Source: Serinibacter salmoneus
GTDB lineage: Bacteria > Actinomycetota > Actinomycetes > Actinomycetales > Beutenbergiaceae
Assembly: GCF_002563925.1 (NCBI RefSeq)
Contig: NZ_PDJD01000001.1
Coordinates: 2,114,973-2,178,972, forward strand
Reading direction: 5' to 3'
Length of the DNA stretch: 64,000 nt
Shown here: piece after piece, positions 48,515-57,402 of the stretch
How the letters are laid out: every line of letters begins with the position of its first letter
How positions within the stretch are numbered: position 1 is the first letter of the stretch
Notes under the pieces: generated by a model
Told to the model about the DNA's origin: nothing
What the model saw: only the letters and a program-made list of their open reading frames with translations
Databases searched by the model: none
Made by a program: the position numbers and the translations under genes

Positions 48515-49777
48515 ATGCCATCAAGCCCCCGTCCGACGAGGCATGCCCGTCGACTCATCGACCGCCGCTGGCTGCGTGCCCTCGCCACGGCCCTCGTGGC
48601 CGTGCTCGCCTTCTCCGGTACCGCCGTGGCCGCGATGTACTACACCCTGACGCACAACATCTCCTCCAATTACGCGCTGGAGGACTTCCGCCCCACGCCC
48701 GAGGTCGAGGAGGCCGTCGCGACCGAGGGCGAGAATCCCACCGACCCGATGGCGGGACAGGACTGGAACATCCTGCTCATCGGCTCCGACTCCCGTGACG
48801 GGGAGAACGGCGACGTCAGCGGTGACGGGGACCTGTTCGAGGGCGCCCGCGCCGATACGACGATCCTGCTCCACCTCCCGGCCGACCGCTCCCGGGCCGA
48901 GGCCGTGTCCATCCCCCGCGACCTGCTCACCGCCGTTCCCTCGTGCGTGACGGACTCGGACGGGTCCACGAGTTGGGCGCAGGACAGCGCCATGTTCAAC
49001 TCCGCCTTCGCCACCGGCGGCATCAACGGCGATGTCGGACTCGGCGCGATCTGCACGGCCCTCACGGTCGAGGAGATGAGCGGTCTGACGATCGACGACT
49101 ACGCCGTGGTCGACTTCGCCGGGTTCGAGCGCATGGTCGACACGATCGGCGGGGTGCCCATGTGCTTCCCCGAGGCCCTGCACGACGACCTCGCCGGCCT
49201 CGACATCGCGGCCGGGGAGCAGACGCTGGACGGCGTCCAGGCGCTCGCCCTCGCGCGCGCCCGCAAGAGCCTGGGAGACGGCAGCGACATCCAGCGCATC
49301 GACCGTCAGCAGGAGTTGCTCGCCGCGATGGTGCGCCAGGTGCTCTCACTCAACCTGGTCACCGACTCCTACGCGCTCATCCAGTTCCTCGATGCCGTCA
49401 CCTCCTCCTTGACCACCAGCCAGGGCCTTGGCAACCCGATCTCACTGGCGGGCCTGGCGCTCGAACTGGCACCGATCGGCGCCGAGGGCGTGGCCTTCGT
49501 CACGCTGCCCTTCGACCCGGCGGGCGCACGCGTGGTGGCCAATGCCCAGAGCGAGGAGTTGTGGGAGCGGCTGCGCAACGACGAGCCCCTGAACTCTGCG
49601 AGCGCCCAGCCCGAGGAGACCACGAGCAGCGACAGCACGCCGTCGTCCTCCCCGAGTGCGGCGCCGCAGGAGGACACCAGCGAGGACAGCGAGCCCAGCG
49701 AGGACGGCGAGAGCACGCCCGATGAGGTCAGCGATCCCTGGGAGGTCCTCTCCGGCGACGAGGGTGCGACCTGCTGA
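48515..49777 (+). CDS. LytR-CpsA-Psr (LCP) family cell-wall glycopolymer ligase, first copy
   Basis: A 420-aa membrane-anchored enzyme with one N-terminal helix (ALATALVAVLAFSGTAVAAM) and an extracytoplasmic LCP domain: NILLIGSDSRD, ARADTTILLHLPADR, AVSIPRDLLTAVPS and LALARARKSLGDGSDIQR, the arginines and aspartates that hold the polyprenyl-pyrophosphate. LCP proteins transfer glycopolymers from lipid carriers to peptidoglycan. The last 60 residues are a Ser/Glu/Asp-rich tail ending in a single Cys. It is followed 52 bases later by a second LCP gene. An LCP gene in this neighbourhood is also known from M. tuberculosis (CpsA, Rv3267 region). Confidence 0.93.
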   Translation: MPSSPRPTRHARRLIDRRWLRALATALVAVLAFSGTAVAAMYYTLTHNISSNYALEDFRPTPEVEEAVATEGENPTDPMAGQDWNILLIGSDSRDGENGDVSGDGDLFEGARADTTILLHLPADRSRAEAVSIPRDLLTAVPSCVTDSDGSTSWAQDSAMFNSAFATGGINGDVGLGAICTALTVEEMSGLTIDDYAVVDFAGFERMVDTIGGVPMCFPEALHDDLAGLDIAAGEQTLDGVQALALARARKSLGDGSDIQRIDRQQELLAAMVRQVLSLNLVTDSYALIQFLDAVTSSLTTSQGLGNPISLAGLALELAPIGAEGVAFVTLPFDPAGARVVANAQSEELWERLRNDEPLNSASAQPEETTSSDSTPSSSPSAAPQEDTSEDSEPSEDGESTPDEVSDPWEVLSGDEGATC

Positions 49778-49829
49778 CCCGCGGGATGCGCGAGCGGACG
49801 AGCACGGTGTGCCAGGAGGGGGAGGATCG

Positions 49830-51083
49830 ATGAGCGGCAACGACCCGTACGACGGCGAGGCCCCGCCGTCCTTCCAGCCCGGCACCGGCCGGCGGCTGCC
49901 TCCCTCCGACCCGGTGCGACCGCCCCGCCGAACCAGCGCCAGGCCCGCCGCTGGGCCCGAGGCCACGCCCGTGCCGCAGGACGGCCGCCTCGACCCGACC
50001 CGCGCGATGCCCGTCACCCCAGCCCGAGTCCCCGTGACGGGGACCTCCGGCGCGGCGGCCTCCGGCCGGTCGGTGCACCCCGGCTCGCAACCGCCGCGCC
50101 CGGCAGGACCGCCGGGTTCGACTCGACCGCCGCGCCGCCCCTCCCGCGCGACCTACCGGCGCCGCCGCCTGACCGTGCTCGCGCTGGTCCTGGTGCTCCT
50201 GCTCGCCTGGCCGGTCGGCCTGGTGCTGTGGGCCAACGGCCGCATCCAGCACGTAGAGGCCCTCACCGGTGCCCTGGACACCACCGGGACCACGTACCTC
50301 ATCGCCGGCTCGGACTCCAGAGCCGACGGTGCCGTGGACGACCCCACCGAGGGCGCCCGCACCGACACGATCATGCTGCTCACCAAGCCCGCCGACGGCG
50401 TGGCCTCCCTGGTCTCGATCCCACGCGACAGCGTGGTGGAGGTCCCCGGTCACGGGCTGGCCAAGATCAACGCCGCCTACGCCTACGGCGGCCCCACCTC
50501 CCTGGTGGCCACGGTGGAGGGTCTCACCGGGATCGGGATCGACCACTACGTGGAGATCGGCATGGGGGGCGTGGAGGAGATCGTCGATGCGGTCGGGGGG
50601 ATCGAGCTGTGCTGGGACGCGGACGTGAGCGATCGCGACTCGGGCATGGAGTGGGTTGCCGGCTGCCACGAGGTCGACGGCACCCAGGCGCTCGCCTTCG
50701 CCCGGATGCGCAAGTCCGACCCCACGGGCGACATCGGGCGGGGCCTGCGCCAGCAACAGGTCGTCCAGGCTGTCGTCAGCGCCCTGCAGAGTCCCTCGCT
50801 GCTGCTGCCCACACGGCAGGTCTCCCTGATCCGCGCCGGCACCGATGCCCTGGTGACCGACCCCGGCACCGGCATCCTCTCGCTCGGCCAGATGGCACTC
50901 GCCTTCCGCGCCGCCACCGGTGAGGGCGGCTTCCGCGGGACCCCGTACATCGCCGATGCCGACTACCGCGGGGCCGGGCTGGGCAGTTCGGTGCTGCTCG
51001 ACGAGGCACGCAACGCGCAGTTCTGGCGCGATGTGGTGGACGGGACGCTGCCGACGGCAGCGGAGTCCCAGACCACCCGGTAA
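49830..51083 (+). CDS. LytR-CpsA-Psr (LCP) family cell-wall glycopolymer ligase, second copy
   Basis: A 417-aa LCP protein. It differs from its neighbour by a long Pro/Arg/Gly-rich cytosolic N-terminus (about 1-105) before the single membrane helix (LTVLALVLVLLLAWPVGLVLW). The LCP domain shows TYLIAGSDSRAD, GARTDTIMLLTKPA, LVSIPRDSVVEVPG and LAFARMRKSDPTGDIGRG. The disordered N-terminus may bind a cytoplasmic partner. GGAGGGGGAGGA precedes the ATG. Two divergent LCP ligases in tandem suggest two different glycopolymers are attached, for example a galactan and a rhamnose polymer (inference). Confidence 0.93.
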   Translation: MSGNDPYDGEAPPSFQPGTGRRLPPSDPVRPPRRTSARPAAGPEATPVPQDGRLDPTRAMPVTPARVPVTGTSGAAASGRSVHPGSQPPRPAGPPGSTRPPRRPSRATYRRRRLTVLALVLVLLLAWPVGLVLWANGRIQHVEALTGALDTTGTTYLIAGSDSRADGAVDDPTEGARTDTIMLLTKPADGVASLVSIPRDSVVEVPGHGLAKINAAYAYGGPTSLVATVEGLTGIGIDHYVEIGMGGVEEIVDAVGGIELCWDADVSDRDSGMEWVAGCHEVDGTQALAFARMRKSDPTGDIGRGLRQQQVVQAVVSALQSPSLLLPTRQVSLIRAGTDALVTDPGTGILSLGQMALAFRAATGEGGFRGTPYIADADYRGAGLGSSVLLDEARNAQFWRDVVDGTLPTAAESQTTR

Positions 51084-51121
51084 TCCGCGACTCCCGTGTG
51101 GTCGGCCAGCGGGAGGGACCT

Positions 51122-51127
51122 TAGACT
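51122..51127 (+). promoter_or_regulatory. Putative -10 box (TAGACT), leaderless start at 51135
   Basis: TAGACT, seven bases, then the GTG of the RfbC-like gene. Confidence 0.45.
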
Positions 51128-51134
51128 CGCCACC

Positions 51135-51713
51135 GTGAGCGTTCGCATCGAGGACTTCGAGACCCACTCCACGGCCATCCACGGCTTGACCGTGCTGCGG
51201 ATGAAGCACATCCATGACGAACGGGGCACCATCCGGGAGTTCTTCCGGGCCAGCGCGATGCGGGAGGCCGGCCTGAGCGACGGCCCGTGGCAACAGCTCA
51301 ACCTGACCGAGACCGGGCACGGCGCCGTGCGCGGACTGCACGGTGAGGCGATGACGAAACTCGTCTCGGTGGTCTCCGGGGAGGTCTTCGGCGTCTATGT
51401 GGACACCCGGCCCGCCTCCCCCACCCTCGGGGCGGTGGTCACGGTGCCCATCACGGTCGGCACCCAGGTCCTGGTGCCCAGCGGCGTCTGCAACGGCTTC
51501 CAGTCCGTGAGCCCGGGGACGAGCCAGTACCTGTACTGCTTCGACCAGGAGTGGCGCCCCGGTATGCCCGGGACGGCGCTGACGCCGCTGGACCCCGCGC
51601 TGGGGATCGACTGGCCGATCCCGCTGGACCCCGAGGACCGCGCGCAGGTCTCCGCGAAGGACGCGGCCGCACCGCGGCTGGCGGACTATCTCGCGGGCCT
51701 CGAGCGGGCGTAG
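51135..51713 (+). CDS. rfbC: dTDP-4-dehydrorhamnose 3,5-epimerase family protein (RfbC-like, altered active-site motif)
   Basis: A 192-aa cupin of the RmlC family. The DERGTIREFFRAS strand, VRGLHGEAMTKLVSVVSGEVFGVYVDTR core and LDPALGIDWPIPLDP end are clear. The catalytic His in RGLH is kept, but the usual RGLHyQ reads RGLHGE and the HGF motif reads CNGF (His to Asn). This form seems common in actinobacteria, so it may still be the rhamnose-pathway epimerase, or a variant epimerising another keto-sugar. The GTG start is supported by a TANNNT box 7 bases upstream. It converges on manA. Confidence 0.82.
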   Translation: MSVRIEDFETHSTAIHGLTVLRMKHIHDERGTIREFFRASAMREAGLSDGPWQQLNLTETGHGAVRGLHGEAMTKLVSVVSGEVFGVYVDTRPASPTLGAVVTVPITVGTQVLVPSGVCNGFQSVSPGTSQYLYCFDQEWRPGMPGTALTPLDPALGIDWPIPLDPEDRAQVSAKDAAAPRLADYLAGLERA

Positions 51714-51727
51714 TCGCGCAGGCTGCG

Positions 51728-52906
51728 CTAGGGAACCGAGGCGCGCACCACGCGCCCCGCACCCCGCACCTGCGCGTGATGCCCGTCCGGCACGAACACG
51801 GCCTCGCCCGTGCGCAAGGACTCACTCTCCCGCTCGGTCACGACGGTGGCCGACCCCTCGACGCACAGCACGATCCGCGGGCCGTAGCCGCGGATCTCCA
51901 CCGGCCTGGCGCCGAGATCGATGACGGCGAGCTCGAAGTCCTCCACGGGGGCGTAGTACACCCGGGTCCCGGAGGCGACGTGCTCCGGCGCCACCCGGAT
52001 GGGCGGCGCCGGGTTGACGTCCACCACGTCCACCAACGCGCGCGCGTCCACGTGCTTGCGTGTCATCCCCGCCCGGATCACGTTGTCCGAGGCCGCCATG
52101 ATCTCCACCCCGAGACCCGACAGGTAGGCGTGCACCGCCCCGGCCGGCACGAACATCGCCTCGCCCGGGTTGAGGGTGACCGGGTTGAGCAGCAGCGCAG
52201 CCAGGATGCCGCGATCCCCCGGGTGAGCCCGCGCCACGTCGAGGACCAGTGCGTCGGTCTGCTCCGAGGGCGTGCTGCCGTCCTCCAACCGGCGGCGCAC
52301 CTGGTCCACCACATCGGGCACCTCCTCGTCGCGGTCGCGCGCGCCGAGCAGGATGTACTCGAAGGCCGAGCGCACCCCCTGGGCCGAGCTGCCGTGCCGC
52401 AGCCTGTCGGTGGCGCCCCGCATGATGTGACCATCGAGCCCGTGCAGGATCTCCAGTGCGCGGCGGCGGGCGCGGAACCCGCTCAACGCCGTGAAGGTGG
52501 TCAGGGCGTAGACCATCTCGGGCTTGTGGTTGGCGTCCTTGTAGGTGCGGTCCCAGGCGTCGAGGGGAACGCCTGCGCGTTGCTCAGTGACCCAGCCGAG
52601 CGCCGCCTGCTGCGCCGAGGGATGGACCTGCAGGGAGAGCGGTTCGTCCGGCGCGATGATCTTCAGCAGGTAGGGCAGTTCATGCCCGAACCTGTCCACC
52701 ACGTCCTGACCCATCACCCCGACCGGGTCGGTCGCGACCAGGTCGCGCAGCGTGCCACCGCCGTGCACCGTGGTGTCACCGCCGGGGTGCGCCCCGTACC
52801 ACGCCTCGGCGACCGGTCGATCGTCGCTCTCCCAGCCCGCGAACTCCGGGATGGCGGTGGGGGATCCCCACGCGTAGCGCTGAACGGCCGGGGAGATGCG
52901 GTGCAC
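51728..52906 (-). CDS. manA: Mannose-6-phosphate isomerase, class I
   Basis: A 392-aa zinc enzyme interconverting fructose-6-phosphate and mannose-6-phosphate, feeding GDP-mannose and mannosylated lipids. The N-terminus YAWGSPTAIPEF, the PVAEAWYGAHPGG segment, the LPYLLKIIAPDEPLSLQVHPS zinc-site motif (with HPS) and DANHKPEMVYAL are the class I signatures; the Gln and two His of the zinc site are present. AGGAGG lies 4 bases before the GTG start. No phosphomannomutase (manB) gene is in the window, although it is a usual neighbour in mycobacteria. Confidence 0.95.
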   Translation of the reverse strand: MHRISPAVQRYAWGSPTAIPEFAGWESDDRPVAEAWYGAHPGGDTTVHGGGTLRDLVATDPVGVMGQDVVDRFGHELPYLLKIIAPDEPLSLQVHPSAQQAALGWVTEQRAGVPLDAWDRTYKDANHKPEMVYALTTFTALSGFRARRRALEILHGLDGHIMRGATDRLRHGSSAQGVRSAFEYILLGARDRDEEVPDVVDQVRRRLEDGSTPSEQTDALVLDVARAHPGDRGILAALLLNPVTLNPGEAMFVPAGAVHAYLSGLGVEIMAASDNVIRAGMTRKHVDARALVDVVDVNPAPPIRVAPEHVASGTRVYYAPVEDFELAVIDLGARPVEIRGYGPRIVLCVEGSATVVTERESESLRTGEAVFVPDGHHAQVRGAGRVVRASVP

Positions 52907-52940
52907 GGGGCCTCCTGAGACGGGCGACGGTGAACGAGGA

Positions 52941-52960
52941 CGAGCCTATAGGCTCGGGAT
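52941..52960 (+). promoter_or_regulatory. purK promoter: palindrome and leaderless -10 box
   Basis: CGAGCC/GGCTCG arms (52941-52946, 52951-52956) around TATA. Within it TAGGCT (52949-52954) is a -10 box 6 bases before the purK ATG. The dyad over the -10 box could be an operator. Confidence 0.45.
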
Positions 52961-54148
52961 ATGCCACGCCCCTCCATTGCCGTCGTCGGTGGCGGCCAGC
53001 TCGCCCGGATGATGCAGCAGGCCGCGATCGGCCTGCAGGTCGACCTGCACGCCCTGGTGGAGTCCGCCGACGGCGCCACCGCCCAGGTGGTGCCGGACGC
53101 GACCGTGGGAGCGGCCGGCGACCCCGCTGCGCTGCGCGCCCTGGCCGCGCGCAGTGACGTCCTCACCTTCGAGCACGAGCACGTACCGAACGAGGTCCTG
53201 CACGACCTTCGGGAGAGCGGTCACGCCGTCGAGCCCGGGCCCGAGGCCCTGATCGCCGCGCAGGACAAGATCGTGATGCGTCGACGGCTGAGCGAACTGG
53301 GTGTGCCGGTCCCCGCCTGGCGCGAGGCCACCGCGCCCGAGCACCTGCTCGAGTTCGCCGCTGAGTACGGGTGGCCGATCGTGGCGAAGACACCGCGGGG
53401 CGGGTACGACGGCAAGGGCGTGGCGGTCCTGACCGACGCGCAGGATGCCGCGGCGCTCACCTGGCCGCTGGATCCTGAGCACCCGATCCTTCTGGAGCAG
53501 CACGTCCCCTTCCAGCGGGAGTTGGCCGCGCTCCTGGCGCGCAGCCCTCGCGGGGAGATCCGCACCTGGCCAGTGGTCGAGACGGTGCAGCGCGGCGGCG
53601 TGTGCGCCGAGGTCACCTCCCCCGCGCCGGACCTGCGTCCCAGCGAGGCCCGCGCCGCGGAGGGCATCGCCCGGATGGTCGCCGAGGGTCTCGGCGTCAC
53701 CGGGGTGCTCGCCGTGGAACTGTTCGAGATCGACGGCGATCTCCTGGTCAACGAACTGGCGATGCGTCCGCACAACTCCGGCCACGTGACGATCGACGCG
53801 CACGTGACCAGCCAGTTCGAGCAGCACCTGCGCGCCGTCCTCGACCTGCCCCTGGGATCGACCCGGCAACGGGCGCCGTGGGGCGTGATGGTCAACCTGC
53901 TGGGCAGCGAACTGGATGAGCCGACCGAGGCGTACGACGAGGTCATGCGCCGATTCCCGGAGGCCAAGATCCACCTGTACGGCAAGGAGGTACGCCCCGG
54001 CCGCAAGCTCGGGCACGTCACGGTGGCCGGCGAGGACCTGGCCGCCGTGCGCACCGCGGCGCGCGGCGCCGTCGCGCTCCTCAGCGGCCGGGAGGACTCC
54101 ACGGCACCGGCACACCAGGCCGATCGGACTGACAGGAGGAACGCATGA
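52961..54148 (+). CDS. purK: 5-(carboxyamino)imidazole ribonucleotide synthase
   Basis: A 395-aa ATP-grasp enzyme that carboxylates AIR with bicarbonate and ATP to N5-CAIR in de novo purine synthesis. [20 protein letters not shown] opens the N-terminal domain; [17 protein letters not shown] is the ATP-grasp glycine-rich loop, and [15 protein letters not shown] holds the metal/ATP ligands. The start is ATG with a -10 box 6 bases upstream. Its stop overlaps the purE start by four bases (ATGA), so the two steps are coupled. Same order as in M. tuberculosis (purK-purE). Confidence 0.96.
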   Translation: MPRPSIAVVGGGQLARMMQQAAIGLQVDLHALVESADGATAQVVPDATVGAAGDPAALRALAARSDVLTFEHEHVPNEVLHDLRESGHAVEPGPEALIAAQDKIVMRRRLSELGVPVPAWREATAPEHLLEFAAEYGWPIVAKTPRGGYDGKGVAVLTDAQDAAALTWPLDPEHPILLEQHVPFQRELAALLARSPRGEIRTWPVVETVQRGGVCAEVTSPAPDLRPSEARAAEGIARMVAEGLGVTGVLAVELFEIDGDLLVNELAMRPHNSGHVTIDAHVTSQFEQHLRAVLDLPLGSTRQRAPWGVMVNLLGSELDEPTEAYDEVMRRFPEAKIHLYGKEVRPGRKLGHVTVAGEDLAAVRTAARGAVALLSGREDSTAPAHQADRTDRRNA

Positions 54149-54687
54149 GCGCGCACCAGGACCCGCAGGTCGGCATCGTCATGGGCTCGGACTCGGACTG
54201 GCCCACCATGGAGGCCGCCGCACAAGCGCTTGCGGAGTTCGACGTGCCGGTCGAGGTGGATGTGGTCTCCGCGCACCGCATGCCGACGGAGATGATCACC
54301 TACGGACGCACGGCGCACGAACGAGGCCTGCGCACCATCATCGCCGGCGCCGGTGGCGCCGCCCACCTGCCCGGCATGCTCGCCGCCGTCACCCCCCTGC
54401 CCGTGATCGGGGTGCCGGTGCCGTTGCGCCACCTGGACGGCATGGACTCCCTCCTCTCGATCGTGCAGATGCCCGCCGGCGTGCCAGTGGCCACCGTCTC
54501 GATCGGTGGCGCCCGCAACGCCGGCCTCCTCGCCGCCCGGATCCTGGCCGCTGGCACCGACGATGCCGCGCGGGACCTGCGCGAGCGCATGCTCTCCTTC
54601 CAGGCGGACCTCGCCGAGGTCGCGCACGCGAAGGGCGAACGGCTGCGCGCCTCGCGTACGCGCACCACGGGCTTCAGCGCCGGCTGA
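54145..54687 (+). CDS. purE: N5-carboxyaminoimidazole ribonucleotide mutase
   Basis: A 180-aa class I PurE that moves the carboxyl group of N5-CAIR to give CAIR. The signatures [24 protein letters not shown] (catalytic His) and [17 protein letters not shown] are complete. ATGA overlap with purK. It is convergent with gtrA, 18 bases apart. Confidence 0.97.
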   Translation: MSAHQDPQVGIVMGSDSDWPTMEAAAQALAEFDVPVEVDVVSAHRMPTEMITYGRTAHERGLRTIIAGAGGAAHLPGMLAAVTPLPVIGVPVPLRHLDGMDSLLSIVQMPAGVPVATVSIGGARNAGLLAARILAAGTDDAARDLRERMLSFQADLAEVAHAKGERLRASRTRTTGFSAG

Positions 54688-54705
54688 GTACCGCCGCGGG
54701 CCGCC

Positions 54706-55281
54706 TCAGCGTTCCCGCGCGAACGTCCAGTACCGGTTGACCAGGAAGTTGATCGGGAGCGTGAGGAGGATCGCGATGAGTTGCGCCCAGTACTCACGCG
54801 AGCGCAGGACCTGGTCGTCCTCGAACCAGGGGTGGGCGAGGTACACGGCGGCGTCGGGGTGGGTGAGCGCCACCTTGAGACCCAGGCCGACCGCTGCCGC
54901 CACGCTGCCCACCAGGACAAAGCGCCACAGGCCGGACCACCACGGCGGGCGCGCTCGGTTGCGGAAGGTCCAGACGCGGTTGAGCTGATAGTTGAAGACG
55001 GCGGCCACCAGGAAGGAGACCACCCACACCAGGGCGGTGAACCGGACGTTGTAGACCGTCCACGGGATCGCGAACAGGATCTCGCGCGCGTTGCCGGCGC
55101 CGCCGTTGGCGCCGTTGAGCGCCACGGCCACCGCCATGTTGACCAGGACCCCGGCGCCGCCCACCACGGCGAAGCGCACGAACTGGAGCGCCACGCCACG
55201 CAGCCGGCTCGAGACCCTCCGGGTCGGTGCGTCCTGCGACCCAGGACCGCTCCCGTCCGCCGCCGACGGGGAGAGGGGCAT
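54706..55281 (-). CDS. GtrA-family membrane protein
   Basis: A 191-aa protein with four transmembrane helices. VRFAVVGGAGVLVNMAVAVAL and the paired NYQLNRVWTFRNR and NFLVNRYWTFARER motifs are typical of GtrA proteins, which help move polyprenyl-phosphate sugars across the membrane. It could serve the GtrB-like and GT-C genes in the island. The ATG at 55279-55281 lies in TGATG with the kinase stop; a GTG one codon earlier is possible. The position between purEK and birA is conserved in mycobacteria (Rv3277). Confidence 0.88.
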   Translation of the reverse strand: MPLSPSAADGSGPGSQDAPTRRVSSRLRGVALQFVRFAVVGGAGVLVNMAVAVALNGANGGAGNAREILFAIPWTVYNVRFTALVWVVSFLVAAVFNYQLNRVWTFRNRARPPWWSGLWRFVLVGSVAAAVGLGLKVALTHPDAAVYLAHPWFEDDQVLRSREYWAQLIAILLTLPINFLVNRYWTFARER

Positions 55282-56606
55282 CACGGGCGACGCCGCCGAC
55301 GCCCCACCGCCACCAGGGAGCCCGGGGGCAGGATGTTGTCGGGGTCGAGCTGGCTCGGCACCGCCGAGAGGAAGATCTGGAAGACGGCGGGGACGCGCTG
55401 CTTCAGTTCGAGCTTGCCACCGTCGGAGGCGACCAGGTCACGCGCGAGCGCCAGGCCGAGCCCGGTGCCCTTGCCCGAGGTGACCTCACGCTCGAAGATC
55501 CGCGGCGCGATATCGGCGTCCACACCCTCGCCCTGGTCACTCACCTCGATCACGACCGACTGGCGACTGGTCGCGGCGCGCGCGACCACCCGGGTGTCCC
55601 CGTCGCCGTACTTCAGGGAGTTCTCCAGCAGGGTCGCCAGGACCTGCGCCAACGCGCCGGGGGTGGCCAGGACCGATTGCGGCCCGGAGACCTCGAACTC
55701 CAGCAGCCGGCCGGCCTGAGCGTAGGTCGGGCCCCACTCGTCCTCCTGCTGGTGGAAGATCTCCGGGAGGGACACCACCTCCGTGGTTCCCCCCGCCTGA
55801 CGACGGGCGCTGGAAAGGAGGTCGTCCACCACACCCACCAGGCGCTCGACCTGTTCCAGTGCGATGCGCGCCTCCTCACCGACCTCCTCGTCGGTGGACA
55901 TCAGCTGGATCTCCTCCAGCCGCATCGACAATGCCGCGAGCGGGGTGCGCAACTGGTGCGAGGCGTCGGCAGAGAACTGACGCTCCGCGGCGAGGCGGGC
56001 GGCGAGCCGGTCGGAGGTCCGTGCGAGTTCCGCTGCGACCAGATCGATCTCCTCGATGCCGGACTCGGCGATGCGTGGCCGCACCTGCCCGGAGCCGAGC
56101 TGCTCCGCACTGGCGGCCAGGTAGATCAGCGGCGCCGCCAGTCGGCGTGCCTGGTAGCGCGCGAGTGCGACGGCCGCAGCGGTGGCGATCACGGACGCGG
56201 CGCCGACCAGGATCACGACCTGCGCCATCCGCCAGGCCACGATCGTTCCCGAGATCGACACCACCACCTGAGCGCCCGAGGCGGTGTTGACCTCCCGCAC
56301 CACCGCGCGCTCGGCGGGGATCGACGTCCCGACCTCGACGGTCTCGCCGCCCTCCGGTGTCACCTGGATGAACAGCGGGACCTGATTGCCCTCGTCGAGC
56401 CACGGGCTGAGCAGATCGGCCGTGATCGGCTCGTTGATCGCGGCACGGCGCTCCACGGCGCGCGCGATCGCCTGGGTGCGCACGGCCAGGTTGTCCTCGA
56501 TCCCGCTGCGCACGGTGAGCGCACTCAGGATCGCGGCAGGCACGCCGATGAGCACCACCGCCACCACGACGGCGGCGACGGTGGCCTGCAGAAGTCGGCG
56601 CTGCAT
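55281..56606 (-). CDS. Sensor histidine kinase of a second two-component system
   Basis: A 441-aa kinase. It has a first helix (about 8-30), a short extracytoplasmic sensor of about 90 residues, a second helix (about 126-150), a HAMP-like linker, a HisKA domain with FSADASHQLRTPLAAL (His217), and an HATPase_c domain: LLENSLKYGDG, VSDQGEGVD, GKGTGLGLALARDL. The C-terminus ends in a basic GRRRRRP. GAGGGG precedes the ATG. It is 62 bases downstream of its response regulator and overlaps gtrA by one base. The signal is unknown; it does not belong to the MtrB group. Confidence 0.92.
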   Translation of the reverse strand: MQRRLLQATVAAVVVAVVLIGVPAAILSALTVRSGIEDNLAVRTQAIARAVERRAAINEPITADLLSPWLDEGNQVPLFIQVTPEGGETVEVGTSIPAERAVVREVNTASGAQVVVSISGTIVAWRMAQVVILVGAASVIATAAAVALARYQARRLAAPLIYLAASAEQLGSGQVRPRIAESGIEEIDLVAAELARTSDRLAARLAAERQFSADASHQLRTPLAALSMRLEEIQLMSTDEEVGEEARIALEQVERLVGVVDDLLSSARRQAGGTTEVVSLPEIFHQQEDEWGPTYAQAGRLLEFEVSGPQSVLATPGALAQVLATLLENSLKYGDGDTRVVARAATSRQSVVIEVSDQGEGVDADIAPRIFEREVTSGKGTGLGLALARDLVASDGGKLELKQRVPAVFQIFLSAVPSQLDPDNILPPGSLVAVGRRRRRP

Positions 56607-56668
56607 CGACCCCCCTCAGTGATGGGCCGCGAGTCCACGAGCGATGACCGCGCCTGCGCGGTCGAGCG

Positions 56669-57355
56669 CTACGTGGTGGCGGCGGCCTCGAAACGGAAGC
56701 CCATGCCACGGACCGTGGAGATGTAGCGCGGGGCTCCCGCGTCATCGCCCAGCTTCCGGCGCAGCCACGAGACGTGCATATCGAGGGTCTTGGTGGAGCC
56801 GGTCGGGTCCGAGGCCCACACCTCACGCATGAGCGCCTCACGGGAGACCACGCTGCCGGCCTCGCGCACGAGGACGCGCAGGAGGTCGAACTCCTTCGCC
56901 GTGAGTTGCAACTCGCGATCGCCCTGGAAGGCGCGGTGCGCCGAGACGTCCACCCGCACGTTCTGGGCGCTGATCTCGTCGACCTCCTCACCCTCCACGC
57001 CGGCGCGGCGCAGCAGCGCCCGGACCCGGGCGAGCAGTTCCGCGAGCCGGAACGGCTTGGTGACGTAGTCGTCGGCACCGGCGTCGAGGCCGACCACGAG
57101 GTCGACCTCGTCCGCGCGTGCCGTCAGCACGAGGATGGGGGTCGCCATCCCCTGACTGCGGATCCAGCGCGCGACGTCGAGGCCGTCCATGTCCGGAAGG
57201 CCGAGATCGAGCACGAACAGATCCGCGGCGGGGGCGCCGTCGATGGCACCACGGCCGGTGCCGTGGACCTCGACGTCGTACCCCTCGCGGGTCAGCGCAC
57301 GCGCGAGAGGCTCAGCGATGGCGGGGTCGTCTTCTGCGAGCAGCACCTTGGTCAC
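56669..57355 (-). CDS. OmpR-family response regulator of the second two-component system
   Basis: A 228-aa regulator. The receiver has VLLAEDDPAIAEPL, phospho-acceptor Asp50 (FVLDLGLPDMDG), Thr78 and Lys100 (TKPFR). The DNA-binding winged helix runs from about 130 and ends with ISTVRGMGFRFE. The start is GTG with a TAGCAT hexamer close upstream. The gene order regulator-kinase-gtrA is compact, so the system may regulate gtrA directly; target genes are otherwise unknown. Confidence 0.92.
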   Translation of the reverse strand: MTKVLLAEDDPAIAEPLARALTREGYDVEVHGTGRGAIDGAPAADLFVLDLGLPDMDGLDVARWIRSQGMATPILVLTARADEVDLVVGLDAGADDYVTKPFRLAELLARVRALLRRAGVEGEEVDEISAQNVRVDVSAHRAFQGDRELQLTAKEFDLLRVLVREAGSVVSREALMREVWASDPTGSTKTLDMHVSWLRRKLGDDAGAPRYISTVRGMGFRFEAAATT

Positions 57356-57402
57356 ACCCCCATGCTAAGCCCATCGCAGGCCCAAGGCATGGCATAAGCC
57401 CG

